NCBI GenBank assembly: GCA_005784505.1 | Contig: VCAZ01000006.1 | Location: 9,184,724-9,248,723, forward strand | Source: Bagarius yarrelli | Lineage: Eukaryota; Chordata; Actinopteri; Siluriformes; Sisoridae | Direction: 5' to 3' | Length of the DNA: 64,000 nucleotides | In this document: piece after piece, positions 39,118-51,400 of the stretch | Position numbering within the stretch: position 1 is the stretch's first letter | How the letters are laid out: every line of letters starts with the position of its first letter | Notes under the pieces: generated by a model | Database searches by the model: none | Seen by the model: the letters and a program-made list of their open reading frames with translations, nothing else | Told to the model about the DNA's origin: nothing | Translations under genes and position numbers: made by a program

Positions 39118-40305
39118 ATGAGCGGCTTACCGAGTGAGAAAAGACTGAAACTGGAGGCTGAGTGTCACGCGGATAGTTTCTCTGGTAAGTTAACGTTAAA
39201 GATGCGGAAGAAGCCACTGGAACACCATGAGGATGAGAAAAGCATTTTGCTTGTCCTGCTTAGTTTGTTTAGTGACTTGTGTTTGTTTGCTTCAGCTTCT
39301 CAATGTGCTTTCATTTACAGTACTCATCTGGGTAGTATTGTGTATTTGTGGCAAGTGCTATTGATCTAATAGTCATGGGTTCACATCCCCAGACCAATTT
39401 TTTGAGTTGCAATTCCTGGTTCTTTGAGCAAGACTCTTTGTATAAATGAGATTAATGTAAGTCGCTCTGGATAACAATGTCTACCAAATACCATACAATC
39501 AACTGTTCTTTGCACTTTGCACAGGTACTTTGCCCAACAATGTGCTAACACCAACTATGGATGAAGCTGGGATGGAAGTAAACAGGTAGCGGTGTCTTCA
39601 TTTTACCTAAATACAGGCCTCTTAATTATTAACTACACAAGTCGTTTCTGTGATCTTTGATGCAAGTTATTTCCACAGCAATATCAGTGACAACTCGAAG
39701 GTTGAAGACACGAGAAGTGATCGTCATATGTCATTCGAATGCAACCAGATGGATGCTAGTCAAACCACAGAAAATGACAAGTGTACTAATATTTCGCTGC
39801 GACGAAAAGATCCAGCGGATGGAAAATTAGAAGAAACTCCAGCAAGCACTAACTCGAACACAGAGACGCCGTCCAAGCGGCGTTCATCAAATAGCAGTGA
39901 CACTAATAATGCTGTCATGAAGACAAAGTCCACCACTGAAGCGACGGCTCTTGTATCGAATTCGGCGGATGCAAATCTTTGCAAAGGAGCAAGCGTAACT
40001 GCGGAAAAGGCAACGTTGGGTCTCAGTTTATCTCCGAGCACAAGTGCTGATATAGAGATGCTGAGCCCAGAAAGCCCAACAGGCAAATCGTCACTACATA
40101 ACAGCTCAGGGAAAAAGTCTCTGGTTCCTTGTGCTCAGTCATCATCTGTAGAGTTCACTAACCCCAGTAAAGCTAAAACCAGACCTGGAACCCTCAGTGA
40201 TCCTGGTGTCACAGCAATGGAAATGGATAATTTTGAAATGCAAGCTTCGAGTGGGAATTCATCATTAGAAAATGCAGAACTCGGAGGCAACCCGTCACAA
40301 ACCAG
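39118..40305 (+). other. PARG exons 1-3: disordered N-terminal region
   Basis: Codons 1-252. Exon 1 gives MSGLPSEKRLKLEAECHADS; the KRLKL cluster may act in nuclear import like the basic cluster at the start of human PARG. Exon 3 (627 nt) is rich in Ser, Thr, Asn and Lys (TPSKRRSSNSSDTNNA, SLSPSTSADIEMLSPESP), with no fold and several SP/TP sites that could be phosphorylated. I found no PCNA-binding box resembling the QKTITSW motif recalled for human PARG. Confidence 0.8.
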
Positions 40306-43300
40306 GTATGCAAACACATGCAGCAAGTTACTTCTTGTTTACACAGAACCATTAATTGAAGTATCTTTGTTTAAATTTTCTGTTCAGAAAGCTGGTGACT
40401 TTGGCACACAGTAACAGGAAGTGGCTGGGAACTCCTATAGAGGAGCTGAGGAGGATGCCAATGTGTGCGCCAACTCTTCCCCCTCTCAGGGCATCAGACA
40501 ATCACAAAGTGCTCATAAGGGTAAGATCTTAACATCACTACTGGGTATTTACGAGATATAGATTTTTGTCTCACTTTTATGGTGAAAACTACTACTTGGT
40601 GTGCATTAAACAGACAATGACACATGCTTCCAAATGTTCAAACCAAGACTAGGTTTAGTTTATCAGTATTTAAGTGTATAAGATGATAATATGGTTTTAA
40701 AATCAAATGCAAATTTTAATTGTCATGTACACTCTGCTGCATACAGTGAAATGCTTTTTCAGCAGTGCAAGTAAAAATAAAATTATGACACAATTAGAAT
40801 TTTACTCTAGAGGTAGATCAGGGAAAAATACACTGTATGGACAAAAGTATTGGGACACCTGACATCTATGTGTTTTTATTTTTGAAAACATGCACTTCCA
40901 AATTTAGTCTCACGGTCTTTGCGCAACAACTCTGTTTTTGGGGTGGGGGGGGGGGGTTATCCTGAGAGATTCAAAGTTTATTTTATTAAAGTCAGCAGCT
41001 CTATCATGCTGATGGGCGCCATTTTTTTTCTTGTACCATATTTCTTCTACAAAGTACTGGGCGAACTAGTGTACCTTTGTTGTCCTAGTAACTGAGGCAC
41101 ACTGTTTGGAACAAGTTCAAAAATTCCTACTAAATTGCAACATTTATGTGCATTTATGTTTTTTTGTTTTACAGACTGACCTGCTTAAAGAGGGGGAGGT
41201 CCCTGTTCCATACCCAAGCAAGTTCCGGGATGTCTGGGATGATATCAATGTCAAGATGCCCTGCTCTGAAAAAAATCTGTTTCCTATGGGAAATGAGGTA
41301 ACTTTAACTTTGGGCTAAGGATAATTTCACAGGAGTAGTGTGGGTCAGATTATTAGCATCATAACAAGAGACAAAACCAGCTGATGTAAGTAAACATGAG
41401 TGCTCTTCCTGTGTTGTTTTAGTTCGGAGTACAGAGCCGGTGGGAGCTCATTGTTTCTGCCCTGGAAACCGAATGCAAAAGTTCATTAGATATTCGGGTA
41501 AGTGCTACGTTATAATATCTAGTTGCTGTTGGTTCTTTATACTAATATTTCCGAATGAATAGATTATATTTTTGGAAAAAAATATGTGCAATGTAGTTCT
41601 GTGTATTGGAAACGGCCTCACAATACATATTACAATACTTTAAAAATGTAAAACAAATTGCTAAAATTACAACAAAAAATAAAGCAAGAGGCGTGGTCAT
41701 TCAGCAAAGAAGATTCTCTTGTCCTTGACCAAGGGATGCAATAAAGCATAAGATGAAAAAAATAAAAAAGAAGAGGATGCAGATTGTGTAAGACTTTACA
41801 GAGAAAGGTTTAGCCAGTCTATCAGACTAAAGGTCGGATACACCACTTCGGAAGCAGCACAATCATAAGTGTTAGGCTGCTGCACCAGTTCATGTCCTTT
41901 TAACATGTTTTACCATAACCACCAGAAGATGGCGATATTGTTCCATCATGGATGCATTTTAAGTTAGGTTTTATGATCTTTTTTCATCTATCTGTTTCTT
42001 GCATCTTTAAAATTTTCCATTTGATTTAACAGTAAGCTTTAAATGCCGCCCTTTTAAAAGTAATCGTTGACTTTACAGGAAGCAATTTTGACTTACAACG
42101 CCACACACGCCAAGAGATGGGACTTTACAGCACTAAACGTTCTCTGCACTGATGTAAGTAACTGTTCGTGCGTGTGCGTGCGTGCGTGTTCGTGTGTGCG
42201 TGCGTGCGTGTGTGTGTGTGTGCGTGTGTGCGTGCGTGTGTGCGTGCGTGTGTGTGTGTGGCGTGTGTGCGTGCGTGCGCGCGTGTGTGTGTGCGCTAAA
42301 TTTCGCTGTCTGACCACCATTTTCCTTGATGAAGATAGTCAAATCTCAGTTATATACACTCACTGTTCAATTGCTTGGTAACACAAATTGCTAATTAGCC
42401 AATCACATGGCAGCAACTTGGTGCATTTAGGCATCTAAATGTGGTGAAGACGACTTGCTAAAGTTTAAACCGAGCATCAGAATGGGAAAGAAAGGGAATT
42501 TAAGTGACTTTGAATGTAAAATGAATGTAAAATGTTTGTTAGTGCTGGATGGGCTGGTCTGAGTGTATCAAAAACCGCTGATCTACAATTTTCACATAAA
42601 ACCATCTCTAGGGTTTACTGAGAATGGCTGAAAAAAAGAAAATATTCAGTGTGTGGCAGTTGTGTGGACGAAAATGCCTTGTTGACTTTAGAGAAGAATG
42701 GCCAGACTGGTTAGAGATGATAGAAAGGCAACAGTAACTCAAATAACCACTCGTTACAACCAAGGTATGGACCAACCTCTGAACGCACATGTCGAACCCT
42801 GAAGCAGATGGGCTACAGCAGCGGAAGACATCACCGGTTGCCTCTCCTGTTAGCTAAGAACAGGTAACGGAGGCTACAATTCGCAAAAGTTCACCAAAAT
42901 TGGACAATAGAAGATTAGAAAAACGTTTCCCGGTCTGATGAGTCTCGATTTATGTTGCGACATTCAGATGGTAGGGTCAGAATTTTGCATAAAGAACATG
43001 AAAGCATGGATGCATCCTGCCTTGTCTCAACTTTCAGGCTGGTGGTGGTGGTGTAATGGTGTGGGGAATATTTTTTTGGCACCTTAGTACCAAGTCAGCA
43101 TCGTTTAAACACTACAGCCTATGAGTGAGTGTAGAAAAGTTACTGAAAATAGTTCTATTTTTGTATAATTAGTAGCTGAAATGTGAGTTTATGCAGATGA
43201 AGTTTTTATTATTTTCGCTTGTTAGTGGTGTTTGTATAAAATTATCATAATCCATAATCTTTGCAAAATATTGCAATTGCATGTGAGCAAAAATATAAAA

Positions 43301-46300
43301 CCTTACAGATGCAGTATTATTTAAATACTTGGGTAAAGCAGCACTGTAACCTAAAAAGACTTCACAAAACAAATCTAAAATTACAAAGAATTCAATGAGG
43401 CATGAAGTGTTCATTTCATTGTCTATAAAACCAGCAGAATCCCAGAGCAGACAAATGAAGTAGTTTATGTAACGGGCTCCTAAAGAAGTTTCTGTCTGAC
43501 GCTAATTCAGTGCCACAGTTAGAGGCCATTGCTTTGTTCAGTCATAGTGACGGTGCAGTTTAGCCTTAGGGTGGCTGCATACCCAGCAGTCTGTGTCTGG
43601 CCCTTCTGGTGCCTGCTCTCTGGAGGATCAGTGGCATAAAGAACCAACCAATTAACACAAAGATGGGCATTCACTGTGACGAGCAACAGCTGGCAGGAGA
43701 GAGGCACCCTGTTTACCTGCTCACTGCCTGTAAACACATTCAACAGATGGATTTTAGGCTCACTTTAATAATGGTGCCTTGATAAATAAGGATTTATTCT
43801 GAGGCTAACGTTTAACACCTTTATAAGCTTGTTCTATTAAATAGGTGTGTCCAGATCCATTTACAGACAGAAGTATCGAACATAAGAGCAAGAACCGATC
43901 TGATTCCATCAGGTTTACTAATTGATTATCAATTAGCCCTCTATTAGACAGTTAAACACAAGTTATAGTGTTTTTGTATCAAGTATCTCTATGTGTCTTT
44001 GGAACAGTATCTTCTCCAGTGTCTATTCTTGTATTGCTAATTAACTTTTAAGTAGGCGGACTATTTTAAACATAACTTCTGAAAGATTTCCTAAAGTTCA
44101 ACTCAGGACTAGTTAAAGTCATCAGATTAATAGGGATGCTCCGAATGATCAGACGATACTCAGATTTTATGACTCAATCAATACTCACTAAACTTGTCTG
44201 ATCTCACAAATTGCTTGCAATTTGATGACGTCAATGTGTGAGGTTCTACATGATGCGTAGGGATATCGTCATTTCGTCGCCTGTGACGTTTTAAGAAACA
44301 ATGAAAAATTAGCTATTTGCCATAATAAGCTAATATGAAAAAAAATAAAGCCAACATCATAAGTATTACTTTATTTGAAAAAAAAGGTTTACAGTGATCA
44401 GAGAGCTTGAAGCATCAGAATCTGCATCGGCTGCAAAAAAATCCTGATCGGAACATCACTACTGATTTAACATATGATTCAAGATGTCTGTGTTAGGATG
44501 CAATCACCTTCAACAACATTTTTGTAATTATTCAACTTTGTATAATGGAAGGTAGTGAATTATGGCACGTCTTAGTCAAATATTCCAAGACCATTTTGTG
44601 CCCGCCAGTTATTTTCATTCATCAAGTCTGCCAAGTGTTTAGCATTTCCCCTTAATTCTTTAAAAATGTTCACTGCCAAATGCCATCATTGCATAGCTTA
44701 AAAGCTGGCTGTATCATTTTATGGCACATTAATTAAAATGGGACATTAAATCTCTAAGAAGCCAAATGAAAACCATTAGCAAAGTGCAGTTTATTCTAAT
44801 GAATCAGACTCAGTTCCTTTTACATGCTGAATAAGGTTTTGATCCTGATTTGGATCACAGCAGATTCTTAGAAAAATTCTCTAGGAAACAGACCTTGGAT
44901 GGGACACCAGTCCATTGCAGAAAACATACACACGCGTATTCATGTCTTTGGGTTAAGCCTGTTTACTGTAATCTGTGTACTAGCACGGTTTACTAGCAAG
45001 TAGGAGAAATCCGAGGAACCCAGAGGAATCTTGTATAAACCCACTGCACCCATTGAGTTCTTTATTTATTGTATGTTTTGTTTGGTTTATTTTCAGTTTT
45101 TTTCATTTACCTTTTTCTATTTTATGCCATTGTGGAGTAAAATCATTGTTTACCATATCTCATATTCCTGTGTAATGCTTTTCACTATAGCACTAAACAT
45201 TCAGTGCACCTGACTATTTTCCAAAATAGACTGGCTCAGAAATCTCTGTTCGTGCCTTTCACATCTTGGGCAGTGAGATGCTTTATTTTGTGTATTTTTT
45301 TTTGTTCTGAAACCAGGAAATTCCTCACTACCTCTTTTCTGTGGTTGTACTTGCCTATAATTGCTTTGCTGTCGGCAGCTTTGTAGGTGCACGCATCAAG
45401 TTCTCATCCTCATTTAATCAACAGAGGGCACTAGTATCTCAGATAAGAAAATGATGTGCCTTCTAATTCTTTAAAAAATGCACGATTGCTTTCTAAATAT
45501 TGCATTTGTTGTTGTTTTTACACCCTACACCTTACTCTAAATGCCCATAGGACTGGATTGAATTCCAAGCAGTTCCACACAATTGATTGACAGTTCATGT
45601 GTAATGGATATGGAAAGGAGCAAAAAAATACAAACGAGGACCTGTCTTGTAAAATTGTTGTGAAAGCGTGGCTGAAATGGAAGTGTCACTGGGGTGGTGC
45701 CTGATAAATGTCAGCAGTACCTGCTGTTTCGAAAGCCTAACATAAACCATTTATATGAATACTTCTTACCTTGTGTTATTCTATAGTGGGATTTTCAATC
45801 TGTTTTTCACTGTGCCATTCTTTAAAGAAATGATTTAAACTAACAGGAATTTGGCTGTCAGAATGTTTCTGAATCCACCCACAGAAACACCCTTTTAAGA
45901 TTTGGCTTTCCTTCGCCCCTGCTACCTATCTCAGAAACGTGCTCATCTGGCCAGTTCTCTGTGCTGTCTGGGCAAGATGTGGAAATGAGGATGCTTTGAT
46001 TTAGAAAGCTTTAACTCTTGCTACTTCAGCAGTGTCTCGTTCGCCCTGTCAGCCAACCAAATTCATTAAGCCCAGAGGAGCGTTTTATGATGTCAGCTGG
46101 GTCATTACTTATGACAGTGTTTAGTCAGGCCTTCTTTTCAGCCATTTAAATGCTCCTTGGCAAAACTGTCAGTCAGTGCTTCCTGTCCAGAAGTTCTTTT
46201 TAGCCCTGTAGCCCTTCCCGTCTGTTCCAGGAATCGCATTTAATCAGCCAAGCATGCCCAGTAACCTTGATGAAATAAGGCTGTTAACTCATCGTAGTGA

Positions 46301-48427
46301 CCATCGCAGTCGATATGTTTGTAAATAAGTGTGCTGTAAATCACTGCGAGGGTAAAACGGCAGTGTTTTCGTTTTGCAGAAATCTCACATGACTGCTTAG
46401 CCAGCTAGTGCAGGAAGCCTTTAAAAAGAACAGGGTATTGCAAAGTAGCCCCGCAAGTGTGTGCACGTGCATGCGAGTGTGTGTAAGTGGTGGTGTGGAT
46501 AATTGACTTTATTTTACTTGCAGAAGTGAACTGAAAGCTTTCCAAAGTCCACTTCGTGTTATTTCCACTCCAGTGATGTCAATTTCCAGTGGGGATTTCT
46601 TTGATTTTACACAACAGAGATTCTGTAACCTCTGTTCATGATCTTTATTTGGTGCAGTTTTTACAGATATGAAAGGCCTCCGATATTGCTTGGTGCGAGA
46701 GATCTTTCGGACGATTTTTTGTTTGTTTGTTTTGAGTTGGCAAGCTAAAATTCCAGTTACAAGCCAGCTTCAGACACCCAACCGATAGTTCCCGTAGCGA
46801 ACGCCACAGTGAACACCGTAACATTCGCCCAGCATCCTGTGTCTCACTCGATAGCTAGTTAAACATGCACGTTAGCAAGTGCGTAAGCAAGTGGAGTCAT
46901 CTGATCTCCAAGGTAAATGCTGTACAATATACTTCATAAAACCAGTTTATTGCAGTTCATTCTATTATATTTATTTTTTGTACAATATGTGTTATTTATA
47001 AGTATAGTTTTCTCATTTAAAAACATGTAGCAAAAAAAATTGCTGTTTTTTTTTTGGGGGGGAACCCGAAACGGATTAATGGCATTTTAATTAATTTTAA
47101 TAAGGAAAAATGATTTGACATTTGACAACTTATTTGAGGTAATTTGGGGTTTTTATTTATGAGAGCTTTCAAATTTATAAAAAAATGATCAGGTTAACCT
47201 TTTTAACAGAACAGAGTTTATAACCATTCAGTTATAAAGCTGTTATTGGTGATCGATGAATTTCACTATTGATTCAGAAACTATGTGAATGCATCCACCT
47301 TATTTTAATTTTTGAATTTATTATTTTTAATCTGCTATACATCTTTTTCTAGGCAAGACATCACAACACTAAAATAAAACAATGTTTAAATAGCACATAA
47401 AGAAAGTTTAGGTTTAGTTATTTTTTATCTTTTTTAAAATGAAATTTTTAAAGAAAAATTAGGTTAAGTAAGGTTTTCAGAAGATATTTGCTAATACAGC
47501 TTATAAACCCCTTATTTTTCTTTCCCCCCCCAGGGCTTGGAGTTCACAGAGGCACAGTATCTGTTTGACGTGATGTTGCCAAAGATGGTATCAATAGCAC
47601 TGAGTGCCCCCAAGATTTGTACCCAGGTATACTGTACATTTGTACACTTTAAAATAGCATACAGACATTACCGTATTTACACAATACAGTGTGTAAATAC
47701 TGTGTGATTTGTCATCAGTGTCTAAAATACTGTGTAATTTGTCATCTGTTGACAAATGAGAAAGAGTTGGATAAAAGTGTCTGGCAGGTGTTTGTATATG
47801 TGGCTGTATTTTGTTAACTGGCTCTCCAAGCTGCCCCTGAATGGGCTATAAAGGGGGTTGGTGTAGTACACTGCCACATCTGCACTAGTCTCATTAGGCG
47901 CAAAGCTAATGGAGGCCAAAGGAAACCATCCAGCACCTGCTTTCCTACCCTGAGGCTTTAAAACTGCTTCTTGAGAATGATTTGCCAAATGTTTCCAAAA
48001 CCAAGCATGCGTTTTATGATGAAGTTTTTAATTTGACCTTATTCCCTTTTTTTTTTAAATTGCTTTCACTATTATACAAAATGTTTAGCAGCTTTGTCTG
48101 AATTTAGGCTCCTTTCTCGTCCTTAGCTACATTACCCAAGTTCATAATTAAGCTTAATGCAGTTGACCTCAACTAGAGGCCTGTGTGGGAGTTTTATATT
48201 TTTTGTTAAACTTTCTAGAAAATGTTGTTAGTTATCTTTAATACTAGTCTAATTAAGCAGACTATGAACCTGATCAGGCTGTAACTTAGGATGCGTCATT
48301 AATTGAGAAGACGGTTAACACAATTTTCAGAACATTATTTGTTAAAGTAGTAAAGCAGGTGAATCTGGTCATGAGGAAAGTATTTACAGATTAAAAAGGG
48401 AAACTCCCAGATCTAGCTGGCTAAAAT

Positions 48428-48472
<45 letters not shown>

Positions 48473-51400
48473 CTCTATCTCTCTCTCTCTAGAATATACT
48501 AGCTATTAATGGTGCCATTGATTAGTAATGTGTGTTGGCCTTAAGAGGGTCGTCAAGTCTGTTTAGGGAAGATAAATAGCACATGATGCTGCTTGCTGCT
48601 GGGTTATTCTAAAATTCAGTAGGGTGCTGTAATTACTCCTAGCCATTTGCTTAATGTAACTCTACCATCGTGTTTGGTCAGTTTCTAAACTAATTACACT
48701 TCTCTGTCTCTCTCTCTCTCTCTACTTCCCATTTTTGCAGCCAATCCCTCTGCTTAAGCAGAACATGAATCAGTCTCTGACTATGTCCCAAGAACAAATT
48801 GCCTGCCTGCTGGCCAACGCTTTTTTCTGTACGTTCCCCAGGCGCAACTCACGCAAGTCTGAGTACTACAACTACCCGGAGATTAATTTTAACAGGTAAC
48901 TCACCATTTCTTATCATTACTTAAAGCATCACTTCTTATTAAAGCTCTTTTGTATCAGAAAGTGCAGATATTGATCTTAGATAGGGTTCGTCTTACTCCT
49001 GCATCTATCACCACAGAGGCATTTACATTTTATATTTCATAACCACTTCGTGTTCCATATCCTCATGTATTTCGGCAAAAATGGATTTACAGGGTAGCAT
49101 TTCTTTCTTTAAATCATTCACACTGGTGGTTTAATTGTCACACCATGCAAACTGATCACATAACCACCTTATGTGTTTGTGTAGCAAAATAACTTTTTTT
49201 CAGTTACTTAAATTTATCATTTAGTTATTTTCTATAAAGGCTTTCTGATTAATTTCAAGTTTTACGAAAAATGCATAGTTTATTCTTGTAACTAGTAACT
49301 TTTTAATACTGTATGACATGAACATGAATTATTATGTTGATGCCATTTTTTAATAAAATTTAATCAGTGTAAGTTTCTTTTGTCTTGACATGTTTAGAAT
49401 AATTACTATAATTACTGTGTGGCCCTGAGTTTATTGTGGGGAACAGGAAAAAAAACTGTTGACATTGGGAATCCTCTTAAGCTACCACAGCTTCATACAG
49501 GTGACACCGGTATGATTGTACAGTTTAAAGTGAAATTTAATATCATTAGTCATTTCCATACAGCACACTCTGTACAAGGATATTACAGTTATCTTAGGAA
49601 GTATCACTAAATATATCTAAGAATAGTTTATTTAATGTATAATATTATATTATAATATGATAGAAAAAAAAAACGCCATCATATCAAGCTGTATTATCTT
49701 GTTGGCCTAATTCAATTTAATAGATGTAAACAGACATTTAACTGTACTTATTGACAGATAATGATAACCCTGACTAATATAATTTTTTTAGAACCAATAC
49801 TGATACCATTTATTTGCATGCTTATGTGGCTGATAACCGATATGCAGAAGCAATATTTATTACCTTATGTCTGCGTTTTATTTATTACATTGTCAATACT
49901 GTAATTTTACTTCCTCGCCACACACAAAACAACTCCTGTCTGCATTAACTTAGAGGCCACTGTATATCGGCAAAGCAGACATTACTAAACCTCTTTTCAA
50001 AATTAAAGCCATTATTAGAAAATGTTTAAAGGTCGTAAAAATATCAGTAAAACAGTCCTTGGTTGAGACATAACTGTATTTCTCTACGAACCTTTTAGAC
50101 TAATTTCAGTCTGATTTCACAGTGATATTACTTCTTACACGTCACATCATACATTACTTATTTTTAAAGAAAATTTTTATATTTTTATATTTGTACACTG
50201 TAGTGTCTTGGAATTTTACTTTTTTTGAATGAAACAATTATACTTCCTTTTTATTTTTTTCTTTATTTCTTTTATTTTTTTTTCCAATTTTCATTGTTTA
50301 CATGAATTTACATTTTCTAGCTGGTCTAGGTTTCTTGGTGTGTCTGTTTGCAATAATCTTGTGGCTTATTGAATTAACCTGGGTTAAAATGTTGTTAAGG
50401 TATCATTAGCTAGCAGCAGTGCTTACGCATTTCTTGTTGGATATTATCTAGTTTCTCCTGGAATTTAATATACTACCTTCAGTTATAAGGTAGTAAAATA
50501 TGTTGCATGACTTGTCGGATATCACACATAGCTCTGTTTTTAAATAACGCCTTTTGTATGGTGAAGAGTTATAATCATATTACACGGAAAGAAAACTGCA
50601 TCTATCAAGCATTTTGCTTTAAGTATTTGCCCTTAGACACTGCACATGGACAAAGCCAGACACTGCTCCACTCCCGTTAGTCATTTATTTGTTTTGGGTT
50701 TTATCTCCCCTGGCTAAAGATGGCTAAAGTGGGTTGGATTGTGATTGCCTGAGCGATTGCATCATTAAGGCAGATTGCTTATTTAGATGAGCTCAGCAAA
50801 GCGACACAGATTTCAACCAGTGCATCAGTTTCTCATACTTCACCAGTGGCAAGGGCCAGCCAATAGGAGATGAGCTTTCCAAAGACAGTAGAAATTCCAG
50901 ACATGCAGATCGTTATGGTGCAGCCCACTCTAATTGAATGACTGTCTATCAGATTACTTGTTGGCTTGCACCACACCACATTTTAGCAGTGGGCAATTTA
51001 GAGATTACTTATTTTGCAGACCTGTCAGTGTCTCCATCCATGACATGATGGATAGACTGGTATGTAAAGAGGTAGATTTTTTTTAATGTTAAATATTTGC
51101 ATGCCAGTTTAGTTTTTCCTCTTTAGAATTTGTTGTGCACCATTCAAGAGAGCTCATTGTCTTTGTGAAGAATTTTTTTAAAAAGCATTTAATTCTTATT
51201 TTATTAATGGTGTTTAAAAGCTGTATTTATGGAACAGAATGATATTAGGACTGCACTGTGGTGCATTGTGTCCTTACAGCTCCAGGGTTCCTGGTTCGAT
51301 CCTGAGTTAAGGTTAATGAGTGTCAACACTAAATTGCCATTCTGTGCGTGGGTGGTGTCTTGTCATGCACTCTAAAGGAACGTGTCTTTGGGGATAGGCT

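Noticed and set aside
42067..42381. Cys/Val-rich and His/Thr-rich frames
   Set aside because: They come from the GT/GC tract after PARG exon 7, apart from the first 29 codons, which are the real exon.
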